DNA of 64,000 nucleotides from Desulfobacteraceae bacterium (GTDB lineage: Bacteria; Desulfobacterota; Desulfobacteria; Desulfobacterales; Desulfobacteraceae). The translations under genes were made by a program, and so were the position numbers. The DNA is taken from positions 1 to 64,000 of the forward strand of contig JAAEMK010000499.1 in NCBI GenBank assembly GCA_024225635.1, read 5' to 3'. The first letter of the stretch is position 1; each line of letters starts with the position of its first letter. Shown in pieces: positions 9,569-19,000 of the stretch. The notes beneath the pieces are model-generated. The model was not told the origin of the DNA, did no database searches, and saw only the letters and a program-made list of their open reading frames with translations.

Positions 9569-9600
9569 GCTTTGGGGTTGATTCGAAAATCGGATAGAAT

Positions 9601-11211
9601 TTAGAAGGTCAGGGTCAGCTTATGGTAGAGGGTGAAGATCTCAGGATCGATGTTGGCGTTTTCCTGGCCGGTCGCCCTGGTCTTCCAGTAGTCGCCGCCG
9701 TCAAGGTATGCGGCAATGGCCTTGTACTCGAGATTCTTTGTGAGATTCCAGGTAAAGGAAAAATCATACTCAATTCCCTGGTCGTCATCATAGTCCATTC
9801 CGGCCGGTACCTCGTCAGCCTTGGAAACGGCAGCCATGAGGCCGAGGTTGACGGTGTCCGTAACGTCATAGTCAACACCGGCATAAAGCATCTGGTAACC
9901 GTCCAGCATGGCGGTGGAGGCGGTTCCGAAGCCGTCTCCGATATGGTTTCCCACGCCTGCAAGGCTTGTATTCATGCCGTGGGAATCATCATTGAGAATA
10001 AACATTTTTTCCCAGTCGGCACCCGGGGAAACATAACCCATGGATTCGATGTCGTCATCCGTATAGTCGGCATCGCCTGTGACATGGGCAAAACCGAGCA
10101 GGAATGTTCCGGGACCGAAATCATACCCGCCTTCTATGAAATAAGCAAAAGCCTTGAGATCTCGATCCTTGACCCCCGGTGTATCGTATTCGGCCGTACC
10201 AAAAGCGTAATCAAGTTCTGCCGTGATCTCGAGATCACCGAATTTACCCTCAAAATAAGGAGCGAGCAGAATCACCTGAGCCGAACAGGTGGCACCCCTT
10301 GAGGCAATCACGTTCATGGGATCGTTGGCGCTGCCTCCAAATGACGCCGGTGCGCCCAGGGTGGCATTCCGGGACTGGAAATCCGGATTAGCGCCGATAA
10401 AAGCCACCACGTTAGCTCCGGGAACGCCGCCATCCATGGCAAGGGCGGTGCCGTAAGCAGTCAAATCACCTGCATAGTCCTGGACGGCTCCGGTAAGGTC
10501 CATTGAGGTGTAGGCGATCTCATCCTTGTAAACACTACCGAAACTGTTTGTCGCATATGCCTGGCCGGGATCCTGGAACTTCTTGAAATTGTAGAACGCG
10601 GTCAGGAGACCCGTGGTGTAAGCCTTGGTCTTGTAGGTAAAACCGACATAGTACTTGTCATTATCCTCATCACTGAAATCCGTGCCCTTGTCGTTTTCCG
10701 TAACCTTTTCCGCGACAGCGCCGATATAGAAGGTCCCCTCTCCCAAGGGGATGGGGAGGATATACTTGATCCTGTCGGTATCGTCCTCATCATCGCAGAA
10801 GTCCGTTCCCCAGGTTACACCCTCCATGCGTCCCAACTGAAAAAGGCCCACGGGGCTTTTCCAGGTCAGATAGGCCCGGTCAAAATCGATATTGTCATCA
10901 TCGGTGTCCCTGTCGATGCCGGTATCGTTCACGCCGTTATCAAAGGCGGAATCCTTGGAGGAGAGCACCTTCTCAAGGGCGTCGAACCGGGTGGTCAATT
11001 TGAGGTCGTCCGTAACCGTAAAATCGGTCTTCACACGCAGTCTCATCTGGCGAAAGTCACTGGTCTTATCGTCCTTATCCATTGTTTCGCTCGAGTTGAG
11101 AATACCCTCCAGCTCAAAGTCACCGCTGAAATCAACTTCCACTGCCATTGCCGGCAAAGCAAGTCCCGTGGCAAAACAGAAAAGAACAGCCACCAACATC
11201 ATTTTTCTCAT
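9601..11211 (-). CDS. Outer-membrane beta-barrel protein (porin-like)
   Basis: I place the start at the ATG at 11211 (MRKMMLVAVLF), which has AAGGGGA in front; the frame extends 11 codons further without a better site. The 536-residue protein has a clean signal peptide cleaved near AMA-VEVDF. The mature part is rich in alternating hydrophobic strands, Gly and aromatic residues, with acidic loops (DDEDDTDR, DSDDDNID-like runs), and ends in LYHKLTLTF. A terminal Phe is the classic signal for outer-membrane assembly. It probably forms a channel, but the substrate is unknown. A second barrel of the same style lies at 13458. Confidence 0.85.
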   Translation of the reverse strand: MRKMMLVAVLFCFATGLALPAMAVEVDFSGDFELEGILNSSETMDKDDKTSDFRQMRLRVKTDFTVTDDLKLTTRFDALEKVLSSKDSAFDNGVNDTGIDRDTDDDNIDFDRAYLTWKSPVGLFQLGRMEGVTWGTDFCDDEDDTDRIKYILPIPLGEGTFYIGAVAEKVTENDKGTDFSDEDNDKYYVGFTYKTKAYTTGLLTAFYNFKKFQDPGQAYATNSFGSVYKDEIAYTSMDLTGAVQDYAGDLTAYGTALAMDGGVPGANVVAFIGANPDFQSRNATLGAPASFGGSANDPMNVIASRGATCSAQVILLAPYFEGKFGDLEITAELDYAFGTAEYDTPGVKDRDLKAFAYFIEGGYDFGPGTFLLGFAHVTGDADYTDDDIESMGYVSPGADWEKMFILNDDSHGMNTSLAGVGNHIGDGFGTASTAMLDGYQMLYAGVDYDVTDTVNLGLMAAVSKADEVPAGMDYDDDQGIEYDFSFTWNLTKNLEYKAIAAYLDGGDYWKTRATGQENANIDPEIFTLYHKLTLTF

Positions 11212-11614
11212 CTTTTTCCCCTTTTTGTTAAAAAAGAATCGCAATAATAAGAATCAGCAAACAGCCCTTGGTACGCAATAATGACCGCCGTTCCATCACA
11301 AGACCGATTGCCACCTTTTCCTTAGCATCCTATCTGCATTCATAGAAAATGAACCCCTTTCTATGAATTACACATTTGATCCTAGTATTGTCAAGCGTTT
11401 TATCACCAAAACACCGTTATAGTAGCAAAACAATGCTGCAATAAGAAATGACAGGGATGAATGAACGGGTACCCGTTGGAATCCGCTCGGAAGGCTGACT
11501 TAAAAGGCCGGAGGGAATTTATCTTGTGATGGGAGCCTGGCAGGCCCGACCGACCTTCACTGAACAGCCGGGCCTGTTTTTACTACGCCGTGATCGCATT
11601 ACCACGGGTATTGA
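11212..11614. other. Intergenic region with porin promoter, inverted repeat and hairpin
   Basis: This 403-base gap separates two minus-strand genes. For the porin at 9601 there is a minus-strand -35 TTGACA (11389-11394 complement) with TAATTC 18 bases on. Overlapping the expected transcription start is the inverted repeat CATAGAAA/TTTCTATG (11341-11348 and 11358-11365), a plausible operator. At 11541-11581, CAGGCCCG pairs with CGGGCCTG and is followed by TTTTT in plus orientation. I see no gene here. Confidence 0.5.
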
Positions 11615-13243
11615 CTATAATTTTTCCACGGCAACAACGGATCGCTTTTTATTCAGCAGGGTCCCCTTGTCCCTGGTCATGCAGTAAATCAATTCAACCC
11701 TTCCGTCGTTGTCCAGGTCCTCCAAGGCCCAATCGGCAATGTAACCGTCAACCTGGGCGGTCTCCCAGAGAGTGCGCATGCCGGAAGCATTCCATGCCAG
11801 GCATTTTATGGAACCTGCGGTAAATTTCCTGAACCTGTTAAGGAAACCCTTGGAAAGGTCACGGTTGTGAACCACGATCGCCTCGTTGCGTCCGTCCTGA
11901 TCCAGGTCAGCCACGGCCATCCTTGTATTGATATAGTGCCGCTGCTGATCCTCGGAGGCCTGGCCTGCTTTTTCCCCCAGAAAGAAAGGTGTGGAACCAA
12001 AGGAGGAGGAATTTGACCATTCAGCCTGTACGGCGGACCGGCTCAGGGTCAGTTTACCCTGATCGTCGAGCCACAATGTCTGTTCAGCCCCGGCGCCGAG
12101 GAGATCCCCTTTGGCAAAGCTGAAGATATCCACCTTTGGCGGGAGGGAGACCGCTCCTGCCTTTTCGAAACCTGCCCCGTCCCAGGCAAGGGAGCAGACC
12201 CCGCCGCTGAAAAGTTCGGAATATCCTCCCTGCTGCCCGAAAAGCCGTTTTTCCCCGTCGATTGAAACGACCCTGAAATACCAGTCGCTTTCCTTGACAA
12301 TAGTTTTAAATGCTCCCTGGCTCCACTCCAGGACAAAGGAGCAGACGCCGGCCTTTCTATCAACACAGGTGACAAAGATCTCGGCTTTGCCGTTCCGGTT
12401 CACATCGGCAACATCAACGGCCTTAAAAGACTTATATCGTTTGCCTTTAAACTGGCCTTTTTTAACAAGGGTTCCATTTTGCAGGGAAAAAAGGTTCAGC
12501 GAATGTTCGTCAATCAAGACGATATCGGCATGGCCGTCACCATCCACATCCCCCGAACCCAGTCCGGTAAATTCGGTGTTGAACGTCCGGCTCCTGAAAA
12601 CCGGATCAACTGAAACCGGAGCCTTGGAAACGGAAACAGGCACCTCGGGTTTGGATAACTGATTGGCGGCAATCCCGCCAGGGCTCTTTTCAACCTCATT
12701 TACCAGCGGGGCGGCCCCTGTCGAACCAAACGTCTCCGGCCGGGCTGCCGGAACAGCCCCGCCCAGGACAACGGCTTTTATCTTCTCGGAAATCACTGCG
12801 GCGTGGCGAAGGATATCCTCCCGGGAAGTACCCGACTCATGAAAATAACAGACCACCCTGCCTTTGTTGAGATCGATCAGTTCCGCATCCGTGCTGATGG
12901 TTGCCCCCATGATGGTCAGGCTTCCCTTTACAAGGAAATTGATACCGGAAAAGGCATTTTCCCCGGCAAGGGTTTCCAGCATCCCGGGAACGATTTCAAT
13001 GTTGGAATCCTTAAGGCTCTTCCGCCTGCACTGCACCTGTATCTCGCCGGTATCCCCGACCCTGGAACAGACCATGCGGGTAAGCCCCTTGCCAAGGAAT
13101 GCTTCATCATCCTGGGACAGGACCTCAAAGGGAAAGATGGCTATGGTTTGAGGGTTGCCTGCGCAAACCCGGTCTGAAGTCAAAAACAAGGATAAAACAG
13201 CTAAAACAGCGAGACAAAATGAAACTCCACGTTTATTGCCCAA
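11615..13243 (-). CDS. Exported FG-GAP/VCBS repeat protein with TolB-N/FlgO-like N-terminus
   Basis: This 542-residue protein starts at TTG (13243) after AAAGGAGCGG. A signal peptide ends near CAG-NPQ, followed by the domain TIAIFPFEVLSQDDEAFLGKGLTRMVCSRV, shared with the proteins at 8636 and 15037. The C-terminal half carries four calcium-loop repeats of the FG-GAP/VCBS type (DVDGDGHADIV, DVNRNGKAEIF, DLDQDGRNEAIV, DLDNDGRVELIY), which usually build beta-propellers outside the cytoplasm. It is about 30-40% similar by eye to the 15037 protein along its whole length. The function is unknown; a periplasmic or surface sensing/binding role is inference. Confidence 0.85.
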   Translation of the reverse strand: MGNKRGVSFCLAVLAVLSLFLTSDRVCAGNPQTIAIFPFEVLSQDDEAFLGKGLTRMVCSRVGDTGEIQVQCRRKSLKDSNIEIVPGMLETLAGENAFSGINFLVKGSLTIMGATISTDAELIDLNKGRVVCYFHESGTSREDILRHAAVISEKIKAVVLGGAVPAARPETFGSTGAAPLVNEVEKSPGGIAANQLSKPEVPVSVSKAPVSVDPVFRSRTFNTEFTGLGSGDVDGDGHADIVLIDEHSLNLFSLQNGTLVKKGQFKGKRYKSFKAVDVADVNRNGKAEIFVTCVDRKAGVCSFVLEWSQGAFKTIVKESDWYFRVVSIDGEKRLFGQQGGYSELFSGGVCSLAWDGAGFEKAGAVSLPPKVDIFSFAKGDLLGAGAEQTLWLDDQGKLTLSRSAVQAEWSNSSSFGSTPFFLGEKAGQASEDQQRHYINTRMAVADLDQDGRNEAIVVHNRDLSKGFLNRFRKFTAGSIKCLAWNASGMRTLWETAQVDGYIADWALEDLDNDGRVELIYCMTRDKGTLLNKKRSVVAVEKL

Positions 13244-13383
13244 TTTACCGCTCCTTTTTTTAGGTTAAGTTCTGAAAATGGATTAACGTTATACAATCGG
13301 AACCTAAAAATAAAGAACTAATTGAAGGGGGGAAGGATAGGAGGAGGGGCCGATGGAAGCCGACCGGCAGTGGAAAGGAAACG

Positions 13384-13423
13384 AAAAATGCCGTGGAGAT
13401 GCATTCTGCACCCCCACGGCATT
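13384..13423 (-). terminator. Terminator of the second porin gene
   Basis: Read on the minus strand, AATGCCGTGG (13414-13423 complement) pairs with the complement of 13387-13396 around a 17-base loop and is followed by TTTTTCGTTT. It lies 35 bases past the stop of the gene at 13458. The remainder of 13244-13457 should hold the promoter of the 11615-13243 gene, but no clear match is seen. Confidence 0.7.
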
Positions 13424-13457
13424 ATATCAACTAAATCAGATCAGCTGTAAGGCTGTC

Positions 13458-14702
13458 TTAGAAGCTGAGGCTGAGCTGAGCACCAAGCTCATAGGGATCT
13501 TCGTCGTTGTCACCCTTGTAAGTTGCGTCGTCAGCAAAGAGGTATGCTGCAACAACATCGAGGGTAAGACCGTCGATCAGCTGGTAGCTGGCCTGGAGGT
13601 CAAGCTCTGTTCCGAGCTTGTCGTCGCCGGCTGCATTCTCCTCAGCGAGTATTGCGTACCAGAGGTCAGCAGAGAGAGAGAGTTTCTCGGAAGCCTTGAA
13701 AGTTGTTCCCAGGTTGAAAGCGGCGACGTTGGAGATATCATCGGCGGGAGCACCTGCGGAAGCGGCGTCATCAAAGGTACCAAGACCCATGATCTCTGCC
13801 CAGTAGTAAGAGCTGCCGGGCATATCAGCGCCACCGAAAGACTCGTAATCGTCACCATCATCATCACCGGTAGCATAGAATGCCTGGCCGTGGATGGAGA
13901 GAACATCTGATGCAGCAAAGTCGCCGCCAAATGCTACGAGGTATGCAGAGACGTCTGTATCAGTTGCGTCGAACTCACCACCTTCATAAATGAGGGTTGC
14001 CCATGCGGAAGCAGCACCGAGGTTTACATCTGCATTGAGAGCGAGAAAGTAAATGTAGGAGCTGTCAGCAAGGTCAACATAGGTGACTTCAGGGGTGATG
14101 GAGAAGGCGTCTGTTGCAACAGTGTGCATCAATGTGTAGAACTGAACGTCGTCACCGCAGTTGGCGCTGTTTTCCTCAGCCTTTGCAAAAACAAAGGCGG
14201 TGGAGCCGGCAGAGAGAACCGCACCGGAGAAATCATCGTCAAAGATGAAACCACGGGAAAGAGTAGCACCCTGGGTACCGAGTTTTGCGTTGAGTGCGCC
14301 GAGGTTGAAATCAACGTAGGTGTGTTTTACCTCAACCTTAACACCGTCAGCGCCAACCTTTCCATAACCGCTATCACCCCAGTCTGCGTCCATCTCGAAC
14401 TTGCTTACGAACTTGAGGTTGTCGTTGATCTGAGCTGTGTAGTAGAGACGGGTTCTTGAATCGATCATGGAAGCGTCATTCTGAGCATAGGGTGTTGTTG
14501 CCTCTATTGCGCCTGTTTTGGAATTCAAAGCGTAGGAGGGTGTTCCCGCGATTACGTCTTCCTTGTCTGTTCCGTCAAAGTGCTTTGCAGTGAAAGCCCT
14601 TACACGAAAGTAACCGCCGAACTCGTGCTCGACTGCGAATGCGGGAGCTGTGAAAGCGATTCCCACGATAGCAACCAAGGCTGCGATCATCATCTTCTTC
14701 AT
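13458..14702 (-). CDS. Outer-membrane beta-barrel protein (porin-like)
   Basis: The start is taken at the ATG at 14702 (MKKMMIAALVAIVG), with AAGGAG 9 bases before it. The 414-residue protein has a signal peptide ending AFA-VEHEF, then a barrel-type mature region beginning FGGYFRVRAF, with many Ala/Gly/aromatic strands (LYYTAQINDNLKFVSKFEMDADWG) and a C-terminal YELGAQLSLSF. The final Phe is the outer-membrane assembly signal. Acidic Asp-rich loops resemble those of the 9601 barrel. Pore substrate unknown. A well-formed promoter lies 165 bases upstream. Confidence 0.85.
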   Translation of the reverse strand: MKKMMIAALVAIVGIAFTAPAFAVEHEFGGYFRVRAFTAKHFDGTDKEDVIAGTPSYALNSKTGAIEATTPYAQNDASMIDSRTRLYYTAQINDNLKFVSKFEMDADWGDSGYGKVGADGVKVEVKHTYVDFNLGALNAKLGTQGATLSRGFIFDDDFSGAVLSAGSTAFVFAKAEENSANCGDDVQFYTLMHTVATDAFSITPEVTYVDLADSSYIYFLALNADVNLGAASAWATLIYEGGEFDATDTDVSAYLVAFGGDFAASDVLSIHGQAFYATGDDDGDDYESFGGADMPGSSYYWAEIMGLGTFDDAASAGAPADDISNVAAFNLGTTFKASEKLSLSADLWYAILAEENAAGDDKLGTELDLQASYQLIDGLTLDVVAAYLFADDATYKGDNDEDPYELGAQLSLSF

Positions 14703-14865
14703 CTTCTTTCTCCTTTTCTTAAACATGCCGGTCAACCCCGTTTGGACACCATGCCCTTACAGGACTCTTTTGTTCAAAAGAAGCTCCTTTAATTCTTCTT
14801 TATTACAAACAGATACGAACGGCATAATCGGTTTAGAACGCTCTTTTTGACAAAAGAACATAGAA

Positions 14866-14894
14866 GCAATATCAATGGAAGGGATCTGTGTCAA
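14866..14894 (-). promoter_or_regulatory. Promoter for the second porin gene
   Basis: On the minus strand TTGACA (14889-14894) and TATTGC (14866-14871) are spaced 17 bases. The leader to the ATG is about 160 bases long, leaving room for post-transcriptional control. The rest of the 334-base divergent gap up to the gene at 15037 holds no gene; a GAGGAG site at 15022-15027 serves the 15037 start. Confidence 0.6.
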
Positions 14895-15036
14895 GTATTT
14901 TTGCTTACAATGCGATTTTTCCAGCCGCGGGATAGCGCTTATTCACTTTACTTTTCCGGCTATTATGGTAAAAAGCAGGTACTTATTTTCAATAAAATCA
15001 CGAAACCATTAATACGATACAGAGGAGCGCCCCCAA

Positions 15037-16578
15037 TTGAAAGTCCGCAAAACGCCGATACTTTTAACCGTTCTATTATTTCTTTTCTGCCTTGCCGCAC
15101 CGGCCCTGGCGGAAAAGACCCGAATCATTGTGAAACCGTTCAGCATCGAGGCAGATCAGGAATACCCATTTCTCAAAAAAGGTGTTTTCAAGATGCTGCT
15201 CTCCCGTCTTGAAATTCCGGGAATCTGCTCGCCGGTCCTTGAAAACGATCCCGAAGCGTCCCTTGCCAACTATGTCCTTACCGGCACCATCCTGATCTTC
15301 GGCGACGGAATCAGCACCGATGCCAAACTGACGGACACAACCACCGGTGCGGCCGCCCTTTCGTTCAACCGGTTCGGTAAAACAAAGGGAGACGTCCTCG
15401 CACATGTTGACCTTCTTGCCCGGGAGATCAAAACCGAAATCCTTGGCGTCGGACCAAAACCCAAGACCGTTGTGCAGCAGCCCATCCAGCAACAGCAACA
15501 GCAGCAGCCCCAGGCCCAGGTCCGGCAACCCCAGGGAAAGGCCCAGCTGTGGCGAAGTCCGGCACTCAAGAATAAAATCATCAGCCTTGCAATCAGCGAT
15601 ATAAACGGGGATTCTAAAAACGAAACCGTGGTATGTTCACAAAAAAGCGTTCAGGTGTTCCTCCGGGAAAACAGGACATTAAAACGTCTGGCTGAATTTG
15701 ATTTAAACCCAACGGATCGGGTCATCTCCATCGATGCCGGAGACATCAACGCCAACGGACGCTCGGAAATCTATGTCAGCTGTGTGGACAAACGGACCAA
15801 TCTTCCGTCATCCTTTATTATGGAGTGGAACGGCTCGGAATTCACCAAGATCGCGGCCCGGCAGCCATGGCTGTTCAGGATCATCGAGACCACAACAAGG
15901 GGCACCCTGCTCCTCGGACAGGACGTCAACGGCAAAAAGAACCAGCTGCGTTCCCCTGTCTATCGAATCACCTGGCAGAAGACAGGACTTGTCGAAACCG
16001 AGCTCAAGCTTCCCAAAGGGCTCTCCCTCTATAGTTTCACCTTTGGGGACCCCCGGAACACCGGAGAAGAATTGCTGGTCGCTCTCACCCGGGACGGACG
16101 AATCAAGCTTTTCACCCCGGAGGGAGATGAAGTATGGAGAAGTAATGCTGATTTCGGAGGCACCACCGCATTTGTCGAATACAAGGGAAACAGGTACAAC
16201 AAGGATGACGGCTACCAGATGAGCAGACTTTTCCTCCAGCAGAGAATCCATGTGGCGGATCTTGACAATGACGGAAAAAACTCCGTCCTGGTGGTGAAAA
16301 ACGTCGACACTTCCAGCGGGCTCCTTGCCAAAACCAGGTACTTCTCAAAGGGCCATGTAAAATCCCTGAGGTGGGATGAAATGGGCCTCACCCCCGAGGG
16401 CCGGACGCGGTCTTTCCCGGGCTACATCTCCGACTATGTCCTGGCCGACCAGAACAACGACGGAAAAAAGGAGCTGGTCTACAGCATCTCCCGATCCGAC
16501 GGTGTCGTGGATCAGAAGCACACCACCCGGCTCTACTCCCAGGACAGGCTTTCCATAAGCTACAACGAAGCCTTCTAA
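15037..16578 (+). CDS. Exported FG-GAP/VCBS repeat protein with Q-rich linker
   Basis: This 513-residue paralogue of the 11615 protein also starts at TTG (15037), with GAGGAG upstream. The signal peptide ends near ALA-EKT. The N-terminal domain (TRIIVKPFSIEADQEYPFLKKGVFKMLLSRL) is followed by a linker at residues about 145-170 with a run of seven Gln and more Pro/Gln. The C-terminal half has four FG-GAP/VCBS loops (DINGDSKNETVV, DINANGRSEIYV, DLDNDGKNSVLV, DQNNDGKKELVY). It probably forms a beta-propeller in the periplasm or on the surface. The function is unknown. Confidence 0.85.
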   Translation: MKVRKTPILLTVLLFLFCLAAPALAEKTRIIVKPFSIEADQEYPFLKKGVFKMLLSRLEIPGICSPVLENDPEASLANYVLTGTILIFGDGISTDAKLTDTTTGAAALSFNRFGKTKGDVLAHVDLLAREIKTEILGVGPKPKTVVQQPIQQQQQQQPQAQVRQPQGKAQLWRSPALKNKIISLAISDINGDSKNETVVCSQKSVQVFLRENRTLKRLAEFDLNPTDRVISIDAGDINANGRSEIYVSCVDKRTNLPSSFIMEWNGSEFTKIAARQPWLFRIIETTTRGTLLLGQDVNGKKNQLRSPVYRITWQKTGLVETELKLPKGLSLYSFTFGDPRNTGEELLVALTRDGRIKLFTPEGDEVWRSNADFGGTTAFVEYKGNRYNKDDGYQMSRLFLQQRIHVADLDNDGKNSVLVVKNVDTSSGLLAKTRYFSKGHVKSLRWDEMGLTPEGRTRSFPGYISDYVLADQNNDGKKELVYSISRSDGVVDQKHTTRLYSQDRLSISYNEAF

Positions 16579-16589
16579 AAATGATAAAA

Positions 16590-16772
16590 CGGGGTCAGGC
16601 GGTGGCATACGCCTCGATGTAGGAGGGCGCAGGCTAAATTTGCTTCGCTCGTATCGAGGGGGACAGGCTTAGCTTATTGGCATTTTGTTGGTTTGACCAG
16701 GGATGTCGCAATAAGCTAAGCCTGACCCCGGCTGTTGTGGGTAGACGAAATCCCTTAAGCCTGACCCGGCCC
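16590..16772. repeat. REP-like palindromic element
   Basis: CAGGCTTAGCTTATTG (16664-16679) and its perfect complement CAATAAGCTAAGCCTG (16709-16724) form a 16-bp inverted repeat with a 29-base loop. Further partial copies of the GGGTCAGGC / GCCTGACCC head occur at 16591-16600 and 16756-16769. This resembles REP/BIME elements mobilised by REP-associated tyrosine transposases; no transposase gene is present in the window. It fills the gap between the convergent 15037 gene and mutL and may also terminate transcription. Confidence 0.65.
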
Positions 16773-16812
16773 TTTGACTGTTTCCACCTGCGCCATCCTT
16801 CAATATTTAAGA

Positions 16813-18705
16813 TCAGACGATCCGTTTAAAGAGCTTTTCAATCTCCTGGCGGCCCCACTGAATCCTGGTGGGACGCCCATGGGGGCAGTGGCTGGGGTTC
16901 TCACATTGCTCAAGCTCCCGGATCAGGGTCTCCATCTCCTGGAGGTTCAGCACCTGGTTGGCCCGGATGGCGGTGTGGCAGGCCATGAGGGTGATGCACT
17001 CGTCAAGCCATTCCCGGGTGTCGGCCATGGCATCCCCACCCGATTCAAGCAGCTTTTCCACGATATCCAGGATCAACGGCCGGATATCCCTGTCATCGAT
17101 GATGGCGGGAACGGCCTTGACGATAAAGGCGGTTCCCCCAAAGGGCTCGATCTCCATGCCCACGGCTTCAAGCTCCGGAATGATCTGCTCCAGAATATCG
17201 GCCTCCTTGTAAGTGAGTTCCAGGGTTTCAGGCACGGCCAGGGTCTGGGAGGGGGGACGATAGGAATCAGACCTTTTTTTCAACCGCTCATAGACAACCC
17301 TCTCATGGGCGGCATGCTGATCCACAAGCTCCATGCCGTTGTCCGTTTCAAGAACGATATAAGTTCCCAGTACCTGCCCGACCACCACGGGATCAGATCC
17401 GCGCTTTTGACGAATTTTCCCGGATTCAGGCGCCACAAACTCGGGTTTGGCAACCACCTTTTGAATCGCCGCTTCGGCCGGCTCAATTTCAGGAAAGGGC
17501 AGATCCGATTCAAGCTCCGACACCTTGGGCTTAACCGGTTCCCCAGCGGGTTTCCCCCACTGGAACAGGGAACGGTCCACCGCCGGCGCCTTTTTCCTTT
17601 GACCAGAAGCGGTTTGGACGGGGCGCGGCAGGTCGTCATCAACAGATTCGCCCACTGATTCGGACTCGGACTCCTCCGGCTCCCCCAGCGACGGGGATTC
17701 GGCCGACCCGGACCGCTCCGTTTCCGCAAGGGCATGGTTCACCGCCCGGACCACCAGGCCGAATACCTGCCGCTGATCCGAGAACCTCACCTCAAGCTTG
17801 GAGGGATGAACATTGACGTCAACCTGATCAAAGGGAATGGTAATGAAAAGAATTCCCAGGGGATAGCGGCCTTTCATCAGCCGGCCCTTGTACCCCTTGA
17901 AAATTGCCGCCACAATCCCCTTGTCGGTGATGAGCCGGTTGTTTACAAAGAGCCTGAGATTCCTGGAGGTGCTCCTGGTAAGGGAGGGATCGGACACATA
18001 CCCTGTCACGCCGGTTTCCCCCTGGGTCATGGCGACCCTGCACAGATGGGGCAGGGTCGCCATGCCAAACACCTCCCCTGCCCGTGTCTTCATGTCGGCG
18101 GGGGATGAAAACGCCTTTACCAGGCGATTGTTGTGCATAAGGCGGAACCCTACATGGGGATTACCCAGGGCCATGCCGGAAAACGCATCGGCAATGTGCC
18201 CCATTTCGGTGTTGATCCCCTTTAGAAATTTTCTCCGGGCCGGGGTATTGAAGTAGAGGCGGCCCACCTCGATCATGGTTCCCGGAGGGGCGCCCGCGTC
18301 GGAGACATCCATGATTTTACCGCCGCTGATGTGAATCCTTGTTCCCACATCGCTGTCATGTTCCCGGGTGGTCAGGGTAAACTTGGACACAGACGCCATG
18401 GAGGGAAGTGCTTCCCCCCTGAAACCAAAGGTCTTGATGGCAAAGAGATCGTCATCGGTAAAAATTTTGCTGGTGGCATACCGTTCGATGGCGAGCAGGG
18501 CATTGTCCCGGGACATGCCCGAGCCGTTGTCCGAGATCCGGATAAGATCCCTGCCCCCCTTTTCGATCTCGGCCACGATCCGGGTGGCACCGGCGTCAAG
18601 GGCGTTTTCAACAAGTTCCTTGACGACTGAGACAGGCCGTTCCACCACCTCTCCAGCGGCGATCTTGTTGGAGAGGATATCCGGAAGAATTCGTACATCA
18701 GCCAT
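16813..18705 (-). CDS. mutL: DNA mismatch repair protein MutL
   Basis: MutL couples mismatch recognition by MutS to strand incision. The 630-residue protein has the GHKL ATPase motifs ELVENALDAGAT, DNGSGM and GFRGEALPSMASV in the first 110 residues. The C-terminal domain carries DQHAAHERVVYE, matching the DQHAx2Ex4E endonuclease motif, plus ACHTAIRA and CPHGRP of the regulatory metal site. It is therefore likely the nicking type of MutL found in bacteria without MutH. The central part is an acidic, low-complexity linker. It is preceded 6 bases upstream by a 60-residue gene. Confidence 0.97.
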   Translation of the reverse strand: MADVRILPDILSNKIAAGEVVERPVSVVKELVENALDAGATRIVAEIEKGGRDLIRISDNGSGMSRDNALLAIERYATSKIFTDDDLFAIKTFGFRGEALPSMASVSKFTLTTREHDSDVGTRIHISGGKIMDVSDAGAPPGTMIEVGRLYFNTPARRKFLKGINTEMGHIADAFSGMALGNPHVGFRLMHNNRLVKAFSSPADMKTRAGEVFGMATLPHLCRVAMTQGETGVTGYVSDPSLTRSTSRNLRLFVNNRLITDKGIVAAIFKGYKGRLMKGRYPLGILFITIPFDQVDVNVHPSKLEVRFSDQRQVFGLVVRAVNHALAETERSGSAESPSLGEPEESESESVGESVDDDLPRPVQTASGQRKKAPAVDRSLFQWGKPAGEPVKPKVSELESDLPFPEIEPAEAAIQKVVAKPEFVAPESGKIRQKRGSDPVVVGQVLGTYIVLETDNGMELVDQHAAHERVVYERLKKRSDSYRPPSQTLAVPETLELTYKEADILEQIIPELEAVGMEIEPFGGTAFIVKAVPAIIDDRDIRPLILDIVEKLLESGGDAMADTREWLDECITLMACHTAIRANQVLNLQEMETLIRELEQCENPSHCPHGRPTRIQWGRQEIEKLFKRIV

Positions 18706-18711
18706 GGCAGC

Positions 18712-18894
18712 TCACCTGTCGGACTCCCGGACAAACCTCAGGAGGAACTCCCCTTCCCCCGGACTCAAATCAAACCGGATGCAGGCCTCGTCCACAATGA
18801 CGACCAGGCTTTTTTCCGGATGGGCGGTCCGCTCTTCCGAGATCCAGCGGACAGCGGCCCTTATGCTTTCGCCTTCAGGTATTGGATGGGTCAT
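18712..18894 (-). CDS. Small hypothetical protein upstream of mutL
   Basis: I choose the ATG at 18894 because a textbook GGGAGGAG site lies 3 bases before it; an open frame extends upstream to 18954 but lacks such a site. The product is 60 residues (MTHPIPEGESIRAAVRWISE...), with a helix followed by SLVVIVDEACIRFDLSP and a charged end. There is no signal peptide or membrane segment. Its tight spacing to mutL (6 bases) suggests co-transcription. Function unknown. Confidence 0.7.
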   Translation of the reverse strand: MTHPIPEGESIRAAVRWISEERTAHPEKSLVVIVDEACIRFDLSPGEGEFLLRFVRESDR

Positions 18895-19000
18895 TTGCTC
18901 CTCCCAAGGATATTTATGGCCCATTGCATTTGAATAGAGCCCATGCCTTATCACTATGGATAAGCAGACATCAATTCAAGCGCAACATCCATAGGTTAAA

